This document shows positions 55,681 through 64,000 of a DNA stretch of 64,000 bases, piece after piece (position 1 is the stretch's first letter; each line of letters begins with the position of its first letter). The DNA comes from Aestuariimicrobium sp. p3-SID1156. Its GTDB lineage: Bacteria; Actinomycetota; Actinomycetes; Propionibacteriales; Propionibacteriaceae. The position numbers were made by a program, and so were the translations under genes. The notes under the pieces were generated by a model. That model searched no databases and was not told where the DNA came from. It saw only the letters and a list, made by a program, of their open reading frames with translations. Where the stretch lies: positions 11,299 to 75,298 of the forward strand of contig NZ_JALXXB010000011.1 in NCBI RefSeq assembly GCF_025144225.1, in the 5' to 3' direction.

Positions 55681-57543
55681 TCAGCTCATCAGGTGCGTGG
55701 AGTAGGTGTGCGACAGCGCCCTCTGCGCGCGGGAGATGACCTCGAAGGCCTCCTTGAGGGTGCGCTTGTCCAGGGCGTTGAGCGCCTTGGGTGCGATGCG
55801 GTTGTTGGGCTTGCGCCCCTGGCTGACCTCGTCCGCCTGGTGGGTGAGGCGCAGGTGGTTGATGAACTCGGACGCGTCGATGAGCGCTTCGGTGAGGTCC
55901 GGCGCGATCTTGTGGCTCGCGCTGGCCAGGCGGAGGCGTTCCTCGGTGCCGGTTTCGGTGGACCCGAGGGCAAGGGCATGGGTGCGAGCGATCTGGATGA
56001 TGGCGTGGCTGGAACTCTTCAGGTCGAGGGTGTCGGCGTGCTCGCCTCCTCGTTCGAGGACGAAACCCTTGAAGAAGCCCAGCGGCGGCGAGGCCGCGAC
56101 AGCCTGGGTGGCCAGGTGGGCCAGGAAGCGGCTCGCTCCCGGGGTGGCGCGGGTGACGACCTCCATCAGGTGCTCGGCGAGGTCGGTGGCGCCGTGGATG
56201 GCGCGCATGTCGAAGAAGATCTGGGCGTACAGCACCTCCTGGGAGGCGGGGGTGTTCAGCCAGGTGGCGAAGTGCTGCTGCCACTCCTGCGTGGTGTGGC
56301 ACCAGGTGGTCGCCATCACGTCGCCATCGCAGCGGGGGTAACCGGACGCCTCCAGCCCGGCGACCACACGTTCGGCGAGCCGGGGCCACCAACCGCGCTG
56401 CTCGGCATCCAGGTCGGCCGCGGAATCGTGGAGGATGATCGCGTGGTCCTGGTCGGAGCCGAGACCGGCCTCCAGGCGGGCCTGGGAACCGAGGACCACC
56501 CAGGCCCAGGGGGCGGGGGCGGGTCCGAGCTCCTGCTCGGCCAGGGTGATGAGCCGGCGCGTGGCGGACTCGTTGATGGAGCCCAGGAGGCGGGAGATCT
56601 CGCGGGCGGAAGCATCGGAGTGGATGTACTCGGCCACCAGTCTCGGTGTCCGGCGGCAGACCTCGGCCACACCCTCGGGGGAGTTCTGGCGGCCGATGTC
56701 GGCGGCCAGGTAGATGGGGTGTGCGCGGTCGAGCCGCATCACGTCGCCGGCCGAGACCAGCCCCAGCACCTTGCCGTCGCGCACCACCGGCAGGTGGTGG
56801 AAGCCGCGGGAGGTCATGTCCAGCAGGACCTCGAAGGCGCGGGCCTCGGGTCCGATCGTGATGGGGTCGGGCGTCATCACCTCGCTGACCGAACCGTCGA
56901 CGGGGCGTGCCTGGGCCACCACCTTGGAGCGGAGGTCGCGATCGGTCACGATGCCGGTCAAGCGGTCGTGGTCGACGAGGAGCAGGGCGGAGACCTTGTG
57001 CTCGGCCATGATCTGGGCCGCCTGCTGGATGGAAACCGTGGAGGGGGCAGCGATGGGTTCGCGGCCGAGGAAGGACTCGACGGTGCGACCCAGGGTGACC
57101 TCGCCGGTCTGGGACTGGCTGCGTCGATCGGCGCCGCGGCGAAGACGGGCATCGCTGGTGGCCTCGAAAAAGCGCCGGAACTCCTCGTGCTCGCTCACCA
57201 GCTGCAGGAACCTCGGCGTGGGGACGATCAGGACCAGGCTGTCCTCGATCGCCGTCGTTGACAGGTTGCTGGGGGTTTGGGTGAGGACTGAGGAGGCGCC
57301 GAAGACGCCGCCCGGACCGAGCCGTTCGACCAGCTGCTCCTGGGCGTCCCGAAGATCGACGCCGCCGCTGCGGACGATGTGGACGGTGTTGTTCGGATCG
57401 CCCACCCCATAGAGCCGAGTCCCGCGGCGGTAGTAGCGGATGGCCAGCTCGCTCGCGAGGGCGTCCAGCGCCGGGGAGGGGAGGTACTCCCAGGGGGCAT
57501 GTGTGGCGAGGAAATCCCTGACCTCGCGGACCTCGATGTCCAT
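55681..57543 (-). CDS. cNMP-binding, CBS and DUF294 nucleotidyltransferase-like protein
   Basis: 620 residues. A cyclic-nucleotide-binding domain at about 15-130 (GDPNNTVHIVRSGGVDL, GPGGVFGASSVL), two CBS domains at about 155-275 (VSALLLVDHDRLTGIVTDRD and FHHLPVVRDGKVLGLVSAGD), then a GlnD-like nucleotidyltransferase core (WVVLGSQARLEAGLGSDQDH, with the GS and DxD residues) and a helical C-terminal domain. It probably senses an adenine nucleotide and modifies a partner or a tRNA/protein end; the target is unknown. Operon with the exonuclease. Confidence 0.87.
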   Translation of the reverse strand: MDIEVREVRDFLATHAPWEYLPSPALDALASELAIRYYRRGTRLYGVGDPNNTVHIVRSGGVDLRDAQEQLVERLGPGGVFGASSVLTQTPSNLSTTAIEDSLVLIVPTPRFLQLVSEHEEFRRFFEATSDARLRRGADRRSQSQTGEVTLGRTVESFLGREPIAAPSTVSIQQAAQIMAEHKVSALLLVDHDRLTGIVTDRDLRSKVVAQARPVDGSVSEVMTPDPITIGPEARAFEVLLDMTSRGFHHLPVVRDGKVLGLVSAGDVMRLDRAHPIYLAADIGRQNSPEGVAEVCRRTPRLVAEYIHSDASAREISRLLGSINESATRRLITLAEQELGPAPAPWAWVVLGSQARLEAGLGSDQDHAIILHDSAADLDAEQRGWWPRLAERVVAGLEASGYPRCDGDVMATTWCHTTQEWQQHFATWLNTPASQEVLYAQIFFDMRAIHGATDLAEHLMEVVTRATPGASRFLAHLATQAVAASPPLGFFKGFVLERGGEHADTLDLKSSSHAIIQIARTHALALGSTETGTEERLRLASASHKIAPDLTEALIDASEFINHLRLTHQADEVSQGRKPNNRIAPKALNALDKRTLKEAFEVISRAQRALSHTYSTHLMS

Positions 57544-57588
57544 ATACGGAGTCTACTGGCGCCCCACATCGCCCGGCCACAACCCAGG

Positions 57589-57634
57589 CGTTTGCACGGA
57601 TCCGATGCTCCCGCTCGCGACATGTCCGGTGCAG
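57589..57634. repeat. REP-like element, copy 2 (degraded)
   Basis: Begins CGTTTGCACG, as the copy at 5965 does, then ATGC, a C-rich segment, GCGACATGTC (GCGACATATC in copy 1) and GTGCAG. The right outer arm is lost. It lies just upstream of the DUF294 gene. Confidence 0.5.
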
Positions 57635-57689
57635 AGGCATGGGAGGCGAGCAAAGAGTGAACTGAGCGGGCCGGAGGGCGTCCCCGATT

Positions 57690-57718
57690 TTGATCTGCCC
57701 GTGCATCGTGACAGAATC
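57690..57718 (+). promoter_or_regulatory. S10 operon promoter
   Basis: TTGATC - 17 bp - AGAATC. It predicts a leader of about 255 nt before rpsJ. Confidence 0.5.
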
Positions 57719-57981
57719 ATCAGGTTGCTCCGGCAGGGGTGGCCCGCGTCATGCCGTGGTGAGGTCCTCGCGACAGAGGATACCGAGGCCAGGCGACGGG
57801 GGAGCCCCAGCGCGAGGTGTGAGTCACCCGGGAGCCCGCATCCAGTTCAGGAGGAGTGGATGACTGCGGCCCCGGAATGTGCGACACGCCCGACCGCGTG
57901 GGTCGGAGGGAACGTCCGGCGACAGCCGGGAAGCGACAGCCGGAAAACCGGTCAGTAGCAGGGACGAGAGAAGGAAGAACT
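57719..57981 (+). other. 5' leader of the S10 operon
   Basis: No gene with a believable start. The position matches the long S10 leaders that bind L4 in other bacteria; I see no single dominant hairpin. Confidence 0.4.
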
Positions 57982-58293
57982 GTGGCGGGACAAAAGATCC
58001 GCATCAGGCTTCGGGCCTATGACCACGAGGTAATCGACTCGTCGGCGCGCAAGATCGTCGACACGGTGACTCGTACGGGGGCCAAGGTCGCCGGCCCCGT
58101 GCCGTTGCCGACCGAGAAGAACGTGTTCGTCGTGATCCGTTCGCCCCACAAGTACAAGGACAGCCGCGAGCACTTCGAGATGCGCACGCACAAGCGGCTG
58201 ATCGACATCCTCGACCCCACGCCGAAGACGGTTGATTCGCTGATGCGTCTCGACCTGCCGGCCGGTGTCGACATCGAGATCAAGCTTCCGTGA
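57982..58293 (+). CDS. rpsJ: 30S ribosomal protein S10
   Basis: 103 residues, GTG start with GGAAGAA upstream. [20 protein letters not shown] and [20 protein letters not shown] are diagnostic; S10 also acts as NusE in antitermination. First gene of the S10 operon. Confidence 0.97.
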   Translation: MAGQKIRIRLRAYDHEVIDSSARKIVDTVTRTGAKVAGPVPLPTEKNVFVVIRSPHKYKDSREHFEMRTHKRLIDILDPTPKTVDSLMRLDLPAGVDIEIKLP

Positions 58294-58307
58294 GGCAGGT
58301 GAGCACA

Positions 58308-58976
58308 ATGACTAGCGAACGCACTGTGAAGGGCATCCTGGGCACCAAGCTCGGCATGACCCAGCTGTGGGACGAGAACAACCGCGTCGTCCCCGTGACC
58401 GTGATCCAGGCTGGCCCCTGCGTGGTCACCCAGGTCCGTACCCCCGAGAAGGACGGCTACAACGCCGTGCAGCTCGGTTTCGGTGCCATCAAGGCCAAGA
58501 AGGTGACCAAGCCCTACGCCGGCATGTTCAGCGCTGCCGATGTCACCCCGCGCAAGCACCTCGTGGAGCTGCGCACCGCCAATGCCTCCGAGTACACCCT
58601 CGGCCAGGAAGTCACCGCCGAGGCCTTCGAGGCCGCCGAGCTCGTTGACGTCACCGGCGTCACCAAGGGCAAGGGCACCGCTGGTGTCATGAAGCGCCAC
58701 GGTTTCCGCGGCCTGTCCGCTGGCCACGGTGTGCACCGCAAGCACCGCGCACCCGGTTCCATCGGTGGCTGCTCGACCCCCGGACGCGTGTTCAAGGGCC
58801 TGCGCATGGCCGGCCGCATGGGTGTTGCCAAGAAGACCGTCCAGAACCTCTCGGTCCATTCCGTGGACGCCGAGAAGGGTCTGATCCTGGTCAAGGGCGC
58901 CATCCCCGGCCCCCGTGGCTCGCTGGTCGTGGTGCGCTCTGCGTCCAAGACCGCGCTCAAGAAGGGTGAGAAGTGA
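58308..58976 (+). CDS. rplC: 50S ribosomal protein L3
   Basis: 222 residues, ATG 58308 after a GCAGGTGAG site. [19 protein letters not shown] at the start and [20 protein letters not shown] in the extension that reaches the peptidyl-transferase centre. Stop overlaps rplD (TGATG). Confidence 0.97.
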   Translation: MTSERTVKGILGTKLGMTQLWDENNRVVPVTVIQAGPCVVTQVRTPEKDGYNAVQLGFGAIKAKKVTKPYAGMFSAADVTPRKHLVELRTANASEYTLGQEVTAEAFEAAELVDVTGVTKGKGTAGVMKRHGFRGLSAGHGVHRKHRAPGSIGGCSTPGRVFKGLRMAGRMGVAKKTVQNLSVHSVDAEKGLILVKGAIPGPRGSLVVVRSASKTALKKGEK

Positions 58977-59674
58977 TGAGTGAGACCCTGAAGGTCGACG
59001 TCCTGCAGGCCGACGGCAAGAAGGCCGGTCAGGCCGACCTGCCCGCCGAGCTGTTCGACGTGCAGACCAACATCCCCCTGATCCACCAGGTCGTCGTGGC
59101 CCAGCAGGCTGCTGCCCGCCAGGGAACCCACGCCGTCAAGGGCCGTGGTGAGGTCAGCGGCGGTGGCAAGAAGCCGTGGCGCCAGAAGGGCACCGGTCGC
59201 GCTCGCCAGGGCTCGACCCGCGCGCCCCAGTGGACCGGTGGCGGCGTCGTGCACGGCCCGCAGCCGCGCAGCTACGCCCAGCGCACCAACAAGAAGATGA
59301 TCGCTGCCGCCGTCCGTGGGGCCCTGTCCGATCGCGCTCGCGATGGCCAGGTCTTCGTGATGGACAGCATCATCACCGGCGAGGTCCCCTCGACCAAGGC
59401 TGCCCTCCAGGCGCTGGCCCAGGCCGGCGACGCCCAGAAGATGCTGGTCGTCCTCGACCGCACCGAGGACGTCACCTGGCTGAGCCTGCGCAACGTGCCC
59501 ACCGTGCACGTCCTGGCCGTGGACCAGCTGAACGCCTACGACATCCTGCTCAACGACTCGGTGCTGTTCACCCGCGCAGCCCTCGATGCCTTCATCGCCG
59601 GCCCCAACAAGGGCAAGTCGGTCAAGGCCGTGGCCACCGAGTCCGAGGCCGCTGCTGAGGAGAGCACCAAGTGA
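58976..59674 (+). CDS. rplD: 50S ribosomal protein L4
   Basis: 232 residues. The loop that lines the exit tunnel, [20 protein letters not shown], is present. In other bacteria L4 autoregulates the S10 operon; whether it does here is not shown. Overlaps rplC (TGATG) and rplW (GTGA). Confidence 0.97.
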   Translation: MSETLKVDVLQADGKKAGQADLPAELFDVQTNIPLIHQVVVAQQAAARQGTHAVKGRGEVSGGGKKPWRQKGTGRARQGSTRAPQWTGGGVVHGPQPRSYAQRTNKKMIAAAVRGALSDRARDGQVFVMDSIITGEVPSTKAALQALAQAGDAQKMLVVLDRTEDVTWLSLRNVPTVHVLAVDQLNAYDILLNDSVLFTRAALDAFIAGPNKGKSVKAVATESEAAAEESTK

Positions 59675-59982
59675 GCACCGCACTGAAGATCAAGGACCCC
59701 CGCGACATCCTGCTCGCGCCCGTGGTCAGCGAGAAGAGCTACGGACTCCTGGACGAGAACAAGTACACGTTCATCGTGGCTCCCGACGCGAACAAGACCG
59801 AGATCAAGATCGCCGTTGAGAAGGTCTTCGACGTCAAGGTCACCAGCGTCAACACCATCAACCGCCAGGGCAAGCGTCGTCGCACGCGCTTCGGCACCGG
59901 TCAGCGCGTGAACACCAAGCGCGCCATCGTGACCGTCGCCGAGGGCCAGCGGATCGACATCTTCTCCGCCCCGGCCGAGTGA
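59671..59982 (+). CDS. rplW: 50S ribosomal protein L23
   Basis: 103 residues, GTG start inside the rplD stop. [20 protein letters not shown] and [20 protein letters not shown] are typical. L23 sits at the tunnel exit and docks trigger factor and SRP. Confidence 0.96.
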   Translation: MSTALKIKDPRDILLAPVVSEKSYGLLDENKYTFIVAPDANKTEIKIAVEKVFDVKVTSVNTINRQGKRRRTRFGTGQRVNTKRAIVTVAEGQRIDIFSAPAE

Positions 59983-60011
59983 CCGGCGCCTGAAAGGACT
60001 GACGAGACCTC

Positions 60012-60848
60012 ATGGGTATCCGCAAGTACAAGCCGACGACCCCCGGTCGCCGTGGCTCCAGCGTCTCCGACTTCGTCGAGGTGACTCGCTCGACCCCCGA
60101 GAAGTCGCTGCTCGCCCCGAAGCCCAAGACCGGTGGACGCAACAACACCGGCCGCATCACCACCCGCCACATCGGCGGTGGTCACAAGCAGGCCTACCGC
60201 ATCATCGACTTCAAGCGCTACGACAAGGACGGCGTCCCGGCCAAGGTTGCTCACATCGAGTACGACCCGAACCGCACCGCCCGCATCGCGCTGCTGCACT
60301 ACGCCGATGGTGAGAAGCGTTACATCATCGCCCCCGAGAACCTGGCACAGGGTGCCACCGTTGTCGCCGGCGAGGGTGCTGACATCAAGCCCGGCAACAA
60401 TCTGCCGCTGCGCAACATCCCCGTGGGCACCACCGTGCACTGCGTGGAGCTGCGCCCCGGCGGTTCGGCCAAGCTCGGCCGTTCGGCTGGCGCTGAGATC
60501 CAGCTGGTTGCTCGCGAGGGCAAGTACGCCACCCTGCGCATGCCCTCGGGCGAAATGCGCATGGTCGACGTGCGCTGCCGCGCGACCGTGGGCGGCGTCG
60601 GCAATTCCGAGCAGTCCAACATCGACTGGGGCAAGGCCGGACGCAGCCGCTGGAAGGGCATTCGCCCGACCGTTCGCGGTGTCGTGATGAACCCCCACGA
60701 CCACCCGCACGGCGGTGGCGAGGGTCGTACCTCCGGCGGTCGCCACCCGGTGTCGCCCTGGGGCAAGCCCGAGGGTCGTACCCGCGACAAGAACAAGGCG
60801 AGCAGCCGCCTGATCATCCGTCGCCGCAAGTCCGGCAAGAAGCGCTGA
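60012..60848 (+). CDS. rplB: 50S ribosomal protein L2
   Basis: 278 residues. [35 protein letters not shown] core and [20 protein letters not shown], whose His is near the catalytic centre. Confidence 0.98.
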   Translation: MGIRKYKPTTPGRRGSSVSDFVEVTRSTPEKSLLAPKPKTGGRNNTGRITTRHIGGGHKQAYRIIDFKRYDKDGVPAKVAHIEYDPNRTARIALLHYADGEKRYIIAPENLAQGATVVAGEGADIKPGNNLPLRNIPVGTTVHCVELRPGGSAKLGRSAGAEIQLVAREGKYATLRMPSGEMRMVDVRCRATVGGVGNSEQSNIDWGKAGRSRWKGIRPTVRGVVMNPHDHPHGGGEGRTSGGRHPVSPWGKPEGRTRDKNKASSRLIIRRRKSGKKR

Positions 60849-60866
60849 TAGGGAGCCTGAAGAACA

Positions 60867-61148
60867 ATGCCACGCAGCCTGAAGAAGGGCCCCTTCGTCG
60901 ACGACCACCTGATGAAGAAGGTGGATGCTCAGAACGACAAGGGCACCAAGAACATCATCAAGACCTGGTCGCGTCGCTCGATGATCGTGCCCGACATGCT
61001 CGGACACACCATCAGCGTCCACGACGGTCGCAAGCACGTGCCGGTCTTCGTGACCGAATCGATGATCGGTCACAAGCTCGGTGAATTCGCGCCGACCCGG
61101 ACGTTCAAGGGTCACGTGAAGGACGACAAGAAGAGCCGCCGGCGCTGA
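60867..61148 (+). CDS. rpsS: 30S ribosomal protein S19
   Basis: 93 residues. [19 protein letters not shown] and [20 protein letters not shown] are diagnostic. Forms a complex with S13 on the 30S head. Confidence 0.97.
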   Translation: MPRSLKKGPFVDDHLMKKVDAQNDKGTKNIIKTWSRRSMIVPDMLGHTISVHDGRKHVPVFVTESMIGHKLGEFAPTRTFKGHVKDDKKSRRR

Positions 61149-61173
61149 GCCAGCGAGACAAGGAACGAGAAGA

Positions 61174-61635
61174 ATGAGCAACACAGAACGGCCCAGCCGT
61201 CGCGCTGCCCTGCTCGGGGATCGTCCTGGCTCGTACGCCATTGCGCGTCACGTCCGGATGAGCCCGACCAAGGTCCGCCGCGTCGTGGACCTCGTCCGCG
61301 GCATGGATGTCAAGGACGCCCTGGTGACCCTGCAGTTCGCACCGCAGGCCGCCTCGGAGCCGGTCTACAAGGTGGTCGCTTCGGCCGCCGCCAACGCCGA
61401 GCACACCGAGTCCCTGCGACTCGAGCAGCTCTACATCTCCCAGGCGTTCGTGGACGAGGGTGTGACCATGCGTCGCATTCGTCCCCGCGCCAAGGGGTCG
61501 GCCAGCCGCATCCTGAAGCGCGCTGCTCACATCACCGTGGTGGTGGAGCCCCGCGATTCCGAGGACGCCAACGCCGGCAAGCCCGTCAAGAAGGTCTACA
61601 ACCGGACCGCAACCGAGAGCACGAAGGAGGACTGA
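61174..61635 (+). CDS. rplV: 50S ribosomal protein L22
   Basis: 153 residues, with an N-terminal extension of about 20 residues and a C-terminal tail beyond the usual core. [20 protein letters not shown] and the tunnel hairpin [20 protein letters not shown] are conserved; no macrolide-resistance-type change is evident. Confidence 0.96.
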   Translation: MSNTERPSRRAALLGDRPGSYAIARHVRMSPTKVRRVVDLVRGMDVKDALVTLQFAPQAASEPVYKVVASAAANAEHTESLRLEQLYISQAFVDEGVTMRRIRPRAKGSASRILKRAAHITVVVEPRDSEDANAGKPVKKVYNRTATESTKED

Positions 61636-61637
61636 AC

Positions 61638-62456
61638 ATGGGCCAGAAGATTCATCCCACAGGCTTCCGCCTCGGTACCACCACCGACCACACCACTCGC
61701 TGGTATGCCGACAAGCAGTACGCCGAGCTCGTGGGCGAGGACGTCAAGATCCGTGAGTACCTGCAGAAGACTCTGGAGCGCGCCGGCATCAGCTCGATCG
61801 AGATCGAGCGCCGTTCCGAGCGCGTCACCATCTTCCTGCACGCTGCCCGCCCGGGCATCGTCATCGGACGCAATGGCGCCGAGGCGGAGCGCGTGCGCGG
61901 TGAGCTGGAGAAGCTCACCGGCAAGCAGATCCAGCTGAACATCCTCGAGGTCAAGAACCCCGAGACCGATGCCCAGCTGGTTGCCCAGGGGATCGCCGAG
62001 CAGCTCGGCGCCCGCGTCGCCTTCCGTCGCGCCATGCGCAAGGCCCAGCAGACCGCCATGCGTGCGGGCGCCAAGGGCATCCGCATCAAGTGCTCCGGTC
62101 GTCTCGGCGGTGCCGAGATGTCGCGCTCCGAGGGCTACCGCGACGGCCAGGTGCCGCTGCACACCCTGCGCGCCGACATCGACTACGGCTTCTACGAGGC
62201 CCGCACCACCTACGGACGCATCGGCGTCAAGGTGTGGATCTACAAGGGCGAGGTCTCCGGTACCCGCGCCGAGCGTGCTGCCCAGAAGGCCGCCCGCCAG
62301 CAGGCTGCCGGTGGACGCCAGCGTCCGTCCCGTCGTCCGGGTCGCGGCGAGGGTCGCTCTGACCGTCCCGAGCGCGGCGGACGCCGTCGCGCCGAGGCTG
62401 CCGCTGAGGCCACCGCGCCCGAGGCAGCTGCCACCACCGAGAACGCAGGAGCCTGA
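61638..62456 (+). CDS. rpsC: 30S ribosomal protein S3
   Basis: 272 residues. [20 protein letters not shown], the KH domain with [20 protein letters not shown], and the [24 protein letters not shown] core. The C-terminal 60 residues are a basic-then-acidic tail typical of Actinomycetota. Confidence 0.97.
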   Translation: MGQKIHPTGFRLGTTTDHTTRWYADKQYAELVGEDVKIREYLQKTLERAGISSIEIERRSERVTIFLHAARPGIVIGRNGAEAERVRGELEKLTGKQIQLNILEVKNPETDAQLVAQGIAEQLGARVAFRRAMRKAQQTAMRAGAKGIRIKCSGRLGGAEMSRSEGYRDGQVPLHTLRADIDYGFYEARTTYGRIGVKVWIYKGEVSGTRAERAAQKAARQQAAGGRQRPSRRPGRGEGRSDRPERGGRRRAEAAAEATAPEAAATTENAGA

Positions 62457-62459
62457 TCC

Positions 62460-62879
62460 ATGCTGATTCCTCGTCGCGTGAAGTACCGCAAGCAGCACCA
62501 CCCCAAGCGTGATGGCATGGCCAAGGGTGGCACCAAGCTGGCCTTCGGTGACTACGGCATCCAGGCACTGGAGTCCGGTTACCTGAAGAACCGCCAGATC
62601 GAGGCTGCTCGTATCGCCATGACCCGCCACATCAAGCGTGGCGGAAAGGTCTGGATCACGGTCTACCCCGACCGTCCCCTGACCAAGCACCCTGCAGAGG
62701 CCCGAATGGGCTCGGGCAAGGGCTCCCCGGAGTTCTGGGTGGCCAACATCAAGCCCGGCCGTGTGCTCTTCGAACTGTCCGGTGTGCCGGAGGAGGTGGC
62801 TCGCGAGGCCATGCGTCTGGCCATCCACAAGCTGCCCTTCAAGGCACGTTTCATCAAGCGCGAGGCAGGTGAACTCTGA
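62460..62879 (+). CDS. rplP: 50S ribosomal protein L16
   Basis: 139 residues. [20 protein letters not shown] and [20 protein letters not shown] are diagnostic. Its stop overlaps rpmC (TGATG). Confidence 0.97.
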   Translation: MLIPRRVKYRKQHHPKRDGMAKGGTKLAFGDYGIQALESGYLKNRQIEAARIAMTRHIKRGGKVWITVYPDRPLTKHPAEARMGSGKGSPEFWVANIKPGRVLFELSGVPEEVAREAMRLAIHKLPFKARFIKREAGEL

Positions 62880-63103
62880 TGGCAACCAAGACCACCGCAG
62901 CTGAGCTGCGCGGCCTGAGCCGTGAGGCCCTCAATGACAAGGTCAAGGAGCTGAAGGAAGAGCTGTTCTCCCTCCGCTTCCAGGGCGCAACCGGCCAGCT
63001 GGAGAACACCGGCCGCCTGCGTGAGGTCCGCAAGGACATCGCGCGCATCTACACCGTGCTGCAGGAGCGCAACCTGGGCATCGAGTCGGAACCTGAGGAG
63101 TGA
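62879..63103 (+). CDS. rpmC: 50S ribosomal protein L29
   Basis: 74 residues, two-helix protein: [20 protein letters not shown] and [20 protein letters not shown]. Coupled to rplP before and rpsQ after. Confidence 0.96.
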   Translation: MATKTTAAELRGLSREALNDKVKELKEELFSLRFQGATGQLENTGRLREVRKDIARIYTVLQERNLGIESEPEE

Positions 63104-63105
63104 GC

Positions 63106-63393
63106 ATGAGCGAGAACACCCAGACCGAGACTGCCCAGACCGAGCGCAACTTCCGCAAGGTTCGTGAGGGCATCGTCGTCTCGGACAAGATGGACAAGAC
63201 CATCGTCGTCGCCGTCCAGGAGCGTGTGAAGCACGCCCTCTACGGCAAGGTCATGAGCCAGACCCACAAGCTCAAGGCCCACGACGAGAACAACGAGTGC
63301 GGCATCGGCGACCGCGTCCGCGTGATGGAGACCCGGCCCCTGTCGGCCACCAAGCGCTGGCGCCTCATCGAGGTCGTCGAGAAGGCCAAGTGA
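63106..63393 (+). CDS. rpsQ: 30S ribosomal protein S17
   Basis: 95 residues from ATG 63106; a GTG at 63100, overlapping the rpmC stop, is an alternative that adds two residues. [20 protein letters not shown] and [20 protein letters not shown] are typical. It is the last gene of the operon here, followed by a terminator rather than by rplN. Confidence 0.96.
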   Translation: MSENTQTETAQTERNFRKVREGIVVSDKMDKTIVVAVQERVKHALYGKVMSQTHKLKAHDENNECGIGDRVRVMETRPLSATKRWRLIEVVEKAK

Positions 63394-63440
63394 TCCTGGT
63401 CTGACCGCTGGTCACACCCGGTCCATGGGATTCACTGGAA

Positions 63441-63471
63441 CGGCTCGCCCTTCGGGGCGGGCCGTTTCGTC
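63441..63471 (+). terminator. terminator after rpsQ
   Basis: CGGCTCGCCC-TTCG-GGGCGGGCCG, a 10-bp stem with a UUCG loop and one wobble pair, then TTTCGTCGTTT. It clearly closes the S10 operon. Confidence 0.85.
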
Positions 63472-63674
63472 GTTTGGGGTCGACGGACGCCAGGGGTGCC
63501 GGCACAGGACAGCTGTTCCCTGATGTCGCGGGCTTCCGCGTGCCCTGATCCCCAGTCCTCCCGAGACCGGGGCGCGCGCCTGTGGTCAGCAGGGGAGTGC
63601 CCGAGCGGGAGCTACAGACGAGGTCTGGCGACGTCGCCCCTGACAAGGCCTTTCGCGCACACCGCCTGCTCGAT

Positions 63675-63703
63675 TTGACGGGTGCCCGAGAGGTGCGTAA
63701 TGT
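63675..63703 (+). promoter_or_regulatory. rrn promoter P1
   Basis: TTGACG - 17 bp - TAATGT. The farthest of three tandem promoters of the rRNA operon. Confidence 0.8.
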
Positions 63704-63794
63704 ACTCCGAGCTGCCAGAGAGCAGCACAAAACTCCACAGGACGCCGGAAGGGCCTTCGGGCCGCGCCGGCACCAGACAGCCAGAGATGCGGAT

Positions 63795-63823
63795 TTGACC
63801 CCGCAGATCGCGGCAGGTAAGGT
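63795..63823 (+). promoter_or_regulatory. rrn promoter P2
   Basis: TTGACC - 17 bp - TAAGGT. The -35 lies inside GCGGATTTGACCCCGC, a dyad-flanked motif shared with P3. Confidence 0.8.
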
Positions 63824-63876
63824 GGAGAGGCTGCTTCACGGCGGCCATACCAACTGACTGGAACGGGAAAGCGGAT

Positions 63877-63905
63877 TTGACTCCGCGGAAACAGCCCAGT
63901 AAAGT
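63877..63905 (+). promoter_or_regulatory. rrn promoter P3
   Basis: TTGACT - 17 bp - TAAAGT. The -35 lies inside GCGGATTTGACTCCGC, one base different from the P2 motif. Nearest to the 16S gene. Confidence 0.8.
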
Positions 63906-64000
63906 TGATCGAGTTGCCCCAAGCGGAGGCCGGGAGGCTGAGGCGCGGGTCGCACCCGATTCTTGAGAACTCAACAGCGTGCTTAAAGTCAATGCCAATT
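63906..64000 (+). other. rRNA operon leader (16S gene begins beyond the window)
   Basis: Contains TTGAGAACTCAACAGCGTGC, a leader sequence typical just upstream of 16S rRNA genes in Actinomycetota. GGAGGCCGGGAGGC nearby may be part of the RNase III processing stem or antitermination boxes. No mature 16S sequence is visible before the end. Confidence 0.8.

Overview
The window is 64 kb of a high-GC Actinomycetota chromosome. Many genes start with GTG or TTG, start/stop overlaps are common, and there is a Pmt-type protein mannosyltransferase, a str operon and an S10 operon. A Propionibacteriaceae-like organism is my guess from gene content and style; no species-level marker is complete, because the 16S rRNA gene starts just past the right edge.

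Left end (1-8.6 kb, all on the minus strand): a sugar-acid locus. It holds uronate isomerase (uxaC, cut by the window edge), a LacI-type regulator, the complete nickel-pincer cofactor pathway (larE, larB, larC), a LarA-family nickel-dependent racemase/epimerase, a KDG-kinase-like PfkB sugar kinase and a nucleobase permease. larE-larB-larC-lacI-uxaC are coupled end to end, which suggests that the LarA homologue acts on a uronate-derived sugar acid rather than on lactate.

8.6-15.4 kb: housekeeping genes (pmt; the operon rsmI-tatD-rsmA-ispE) and two convergent regulators (marR, tetR). Next comes an unusual tRNA-Gln-like gene with a long variable region. Its 3' half is duplicated exactly 4 kb downstream (48 bp att repeat), bounding a decayed prophage: a frameshifted tyrosine integrase, a terminase remnant fused directly to it by deletion, and three apparently intact cargo genes.

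19.4-24.1 kb: a second accessory zone of nuclease-like genes and debris. It has a solitary HsdR-N-type PD-(D/E)xK protein, IS and HNH fragments, an Excalibur-domain surface protein followed in frame, after one TGA, by an HNH (DUF1524) nuclease domain, and an XRE regulator split by a TAG next to a small membrane protein.

24.2-45.7 kb: core genes. GH4 glycosidase, CDF transporter, a GlmU that lacks a normal acetyltransferase active site, prs, rplY, pth, rplJ-rplL with an L10-type leader and attenuator, rpoB-rpoC, and rpsL-rpsG-fusA-tuf. Consensus promoters with 17-bp spacers precede rplY, rplJ, rpoB and rpsL. A DUF559/AbiEi-like gene between rpoC and rpsL is flanked by inverted copies of a 51-bp tandem repeat.

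45.7-57.6 kb: treY, gltX, glnS, a secreted 5'-nucleotidase, a dead IS, small membrane proteins, a DnaQ-like exonuclease and a cNMP/CBS/DUF294 protein. 57.7-64 kb: the S10 operon rpsJ to rpsQ, ending at a strong terminator, then three tandem consensus promoters and the leader of a ribosomal RNA operon.
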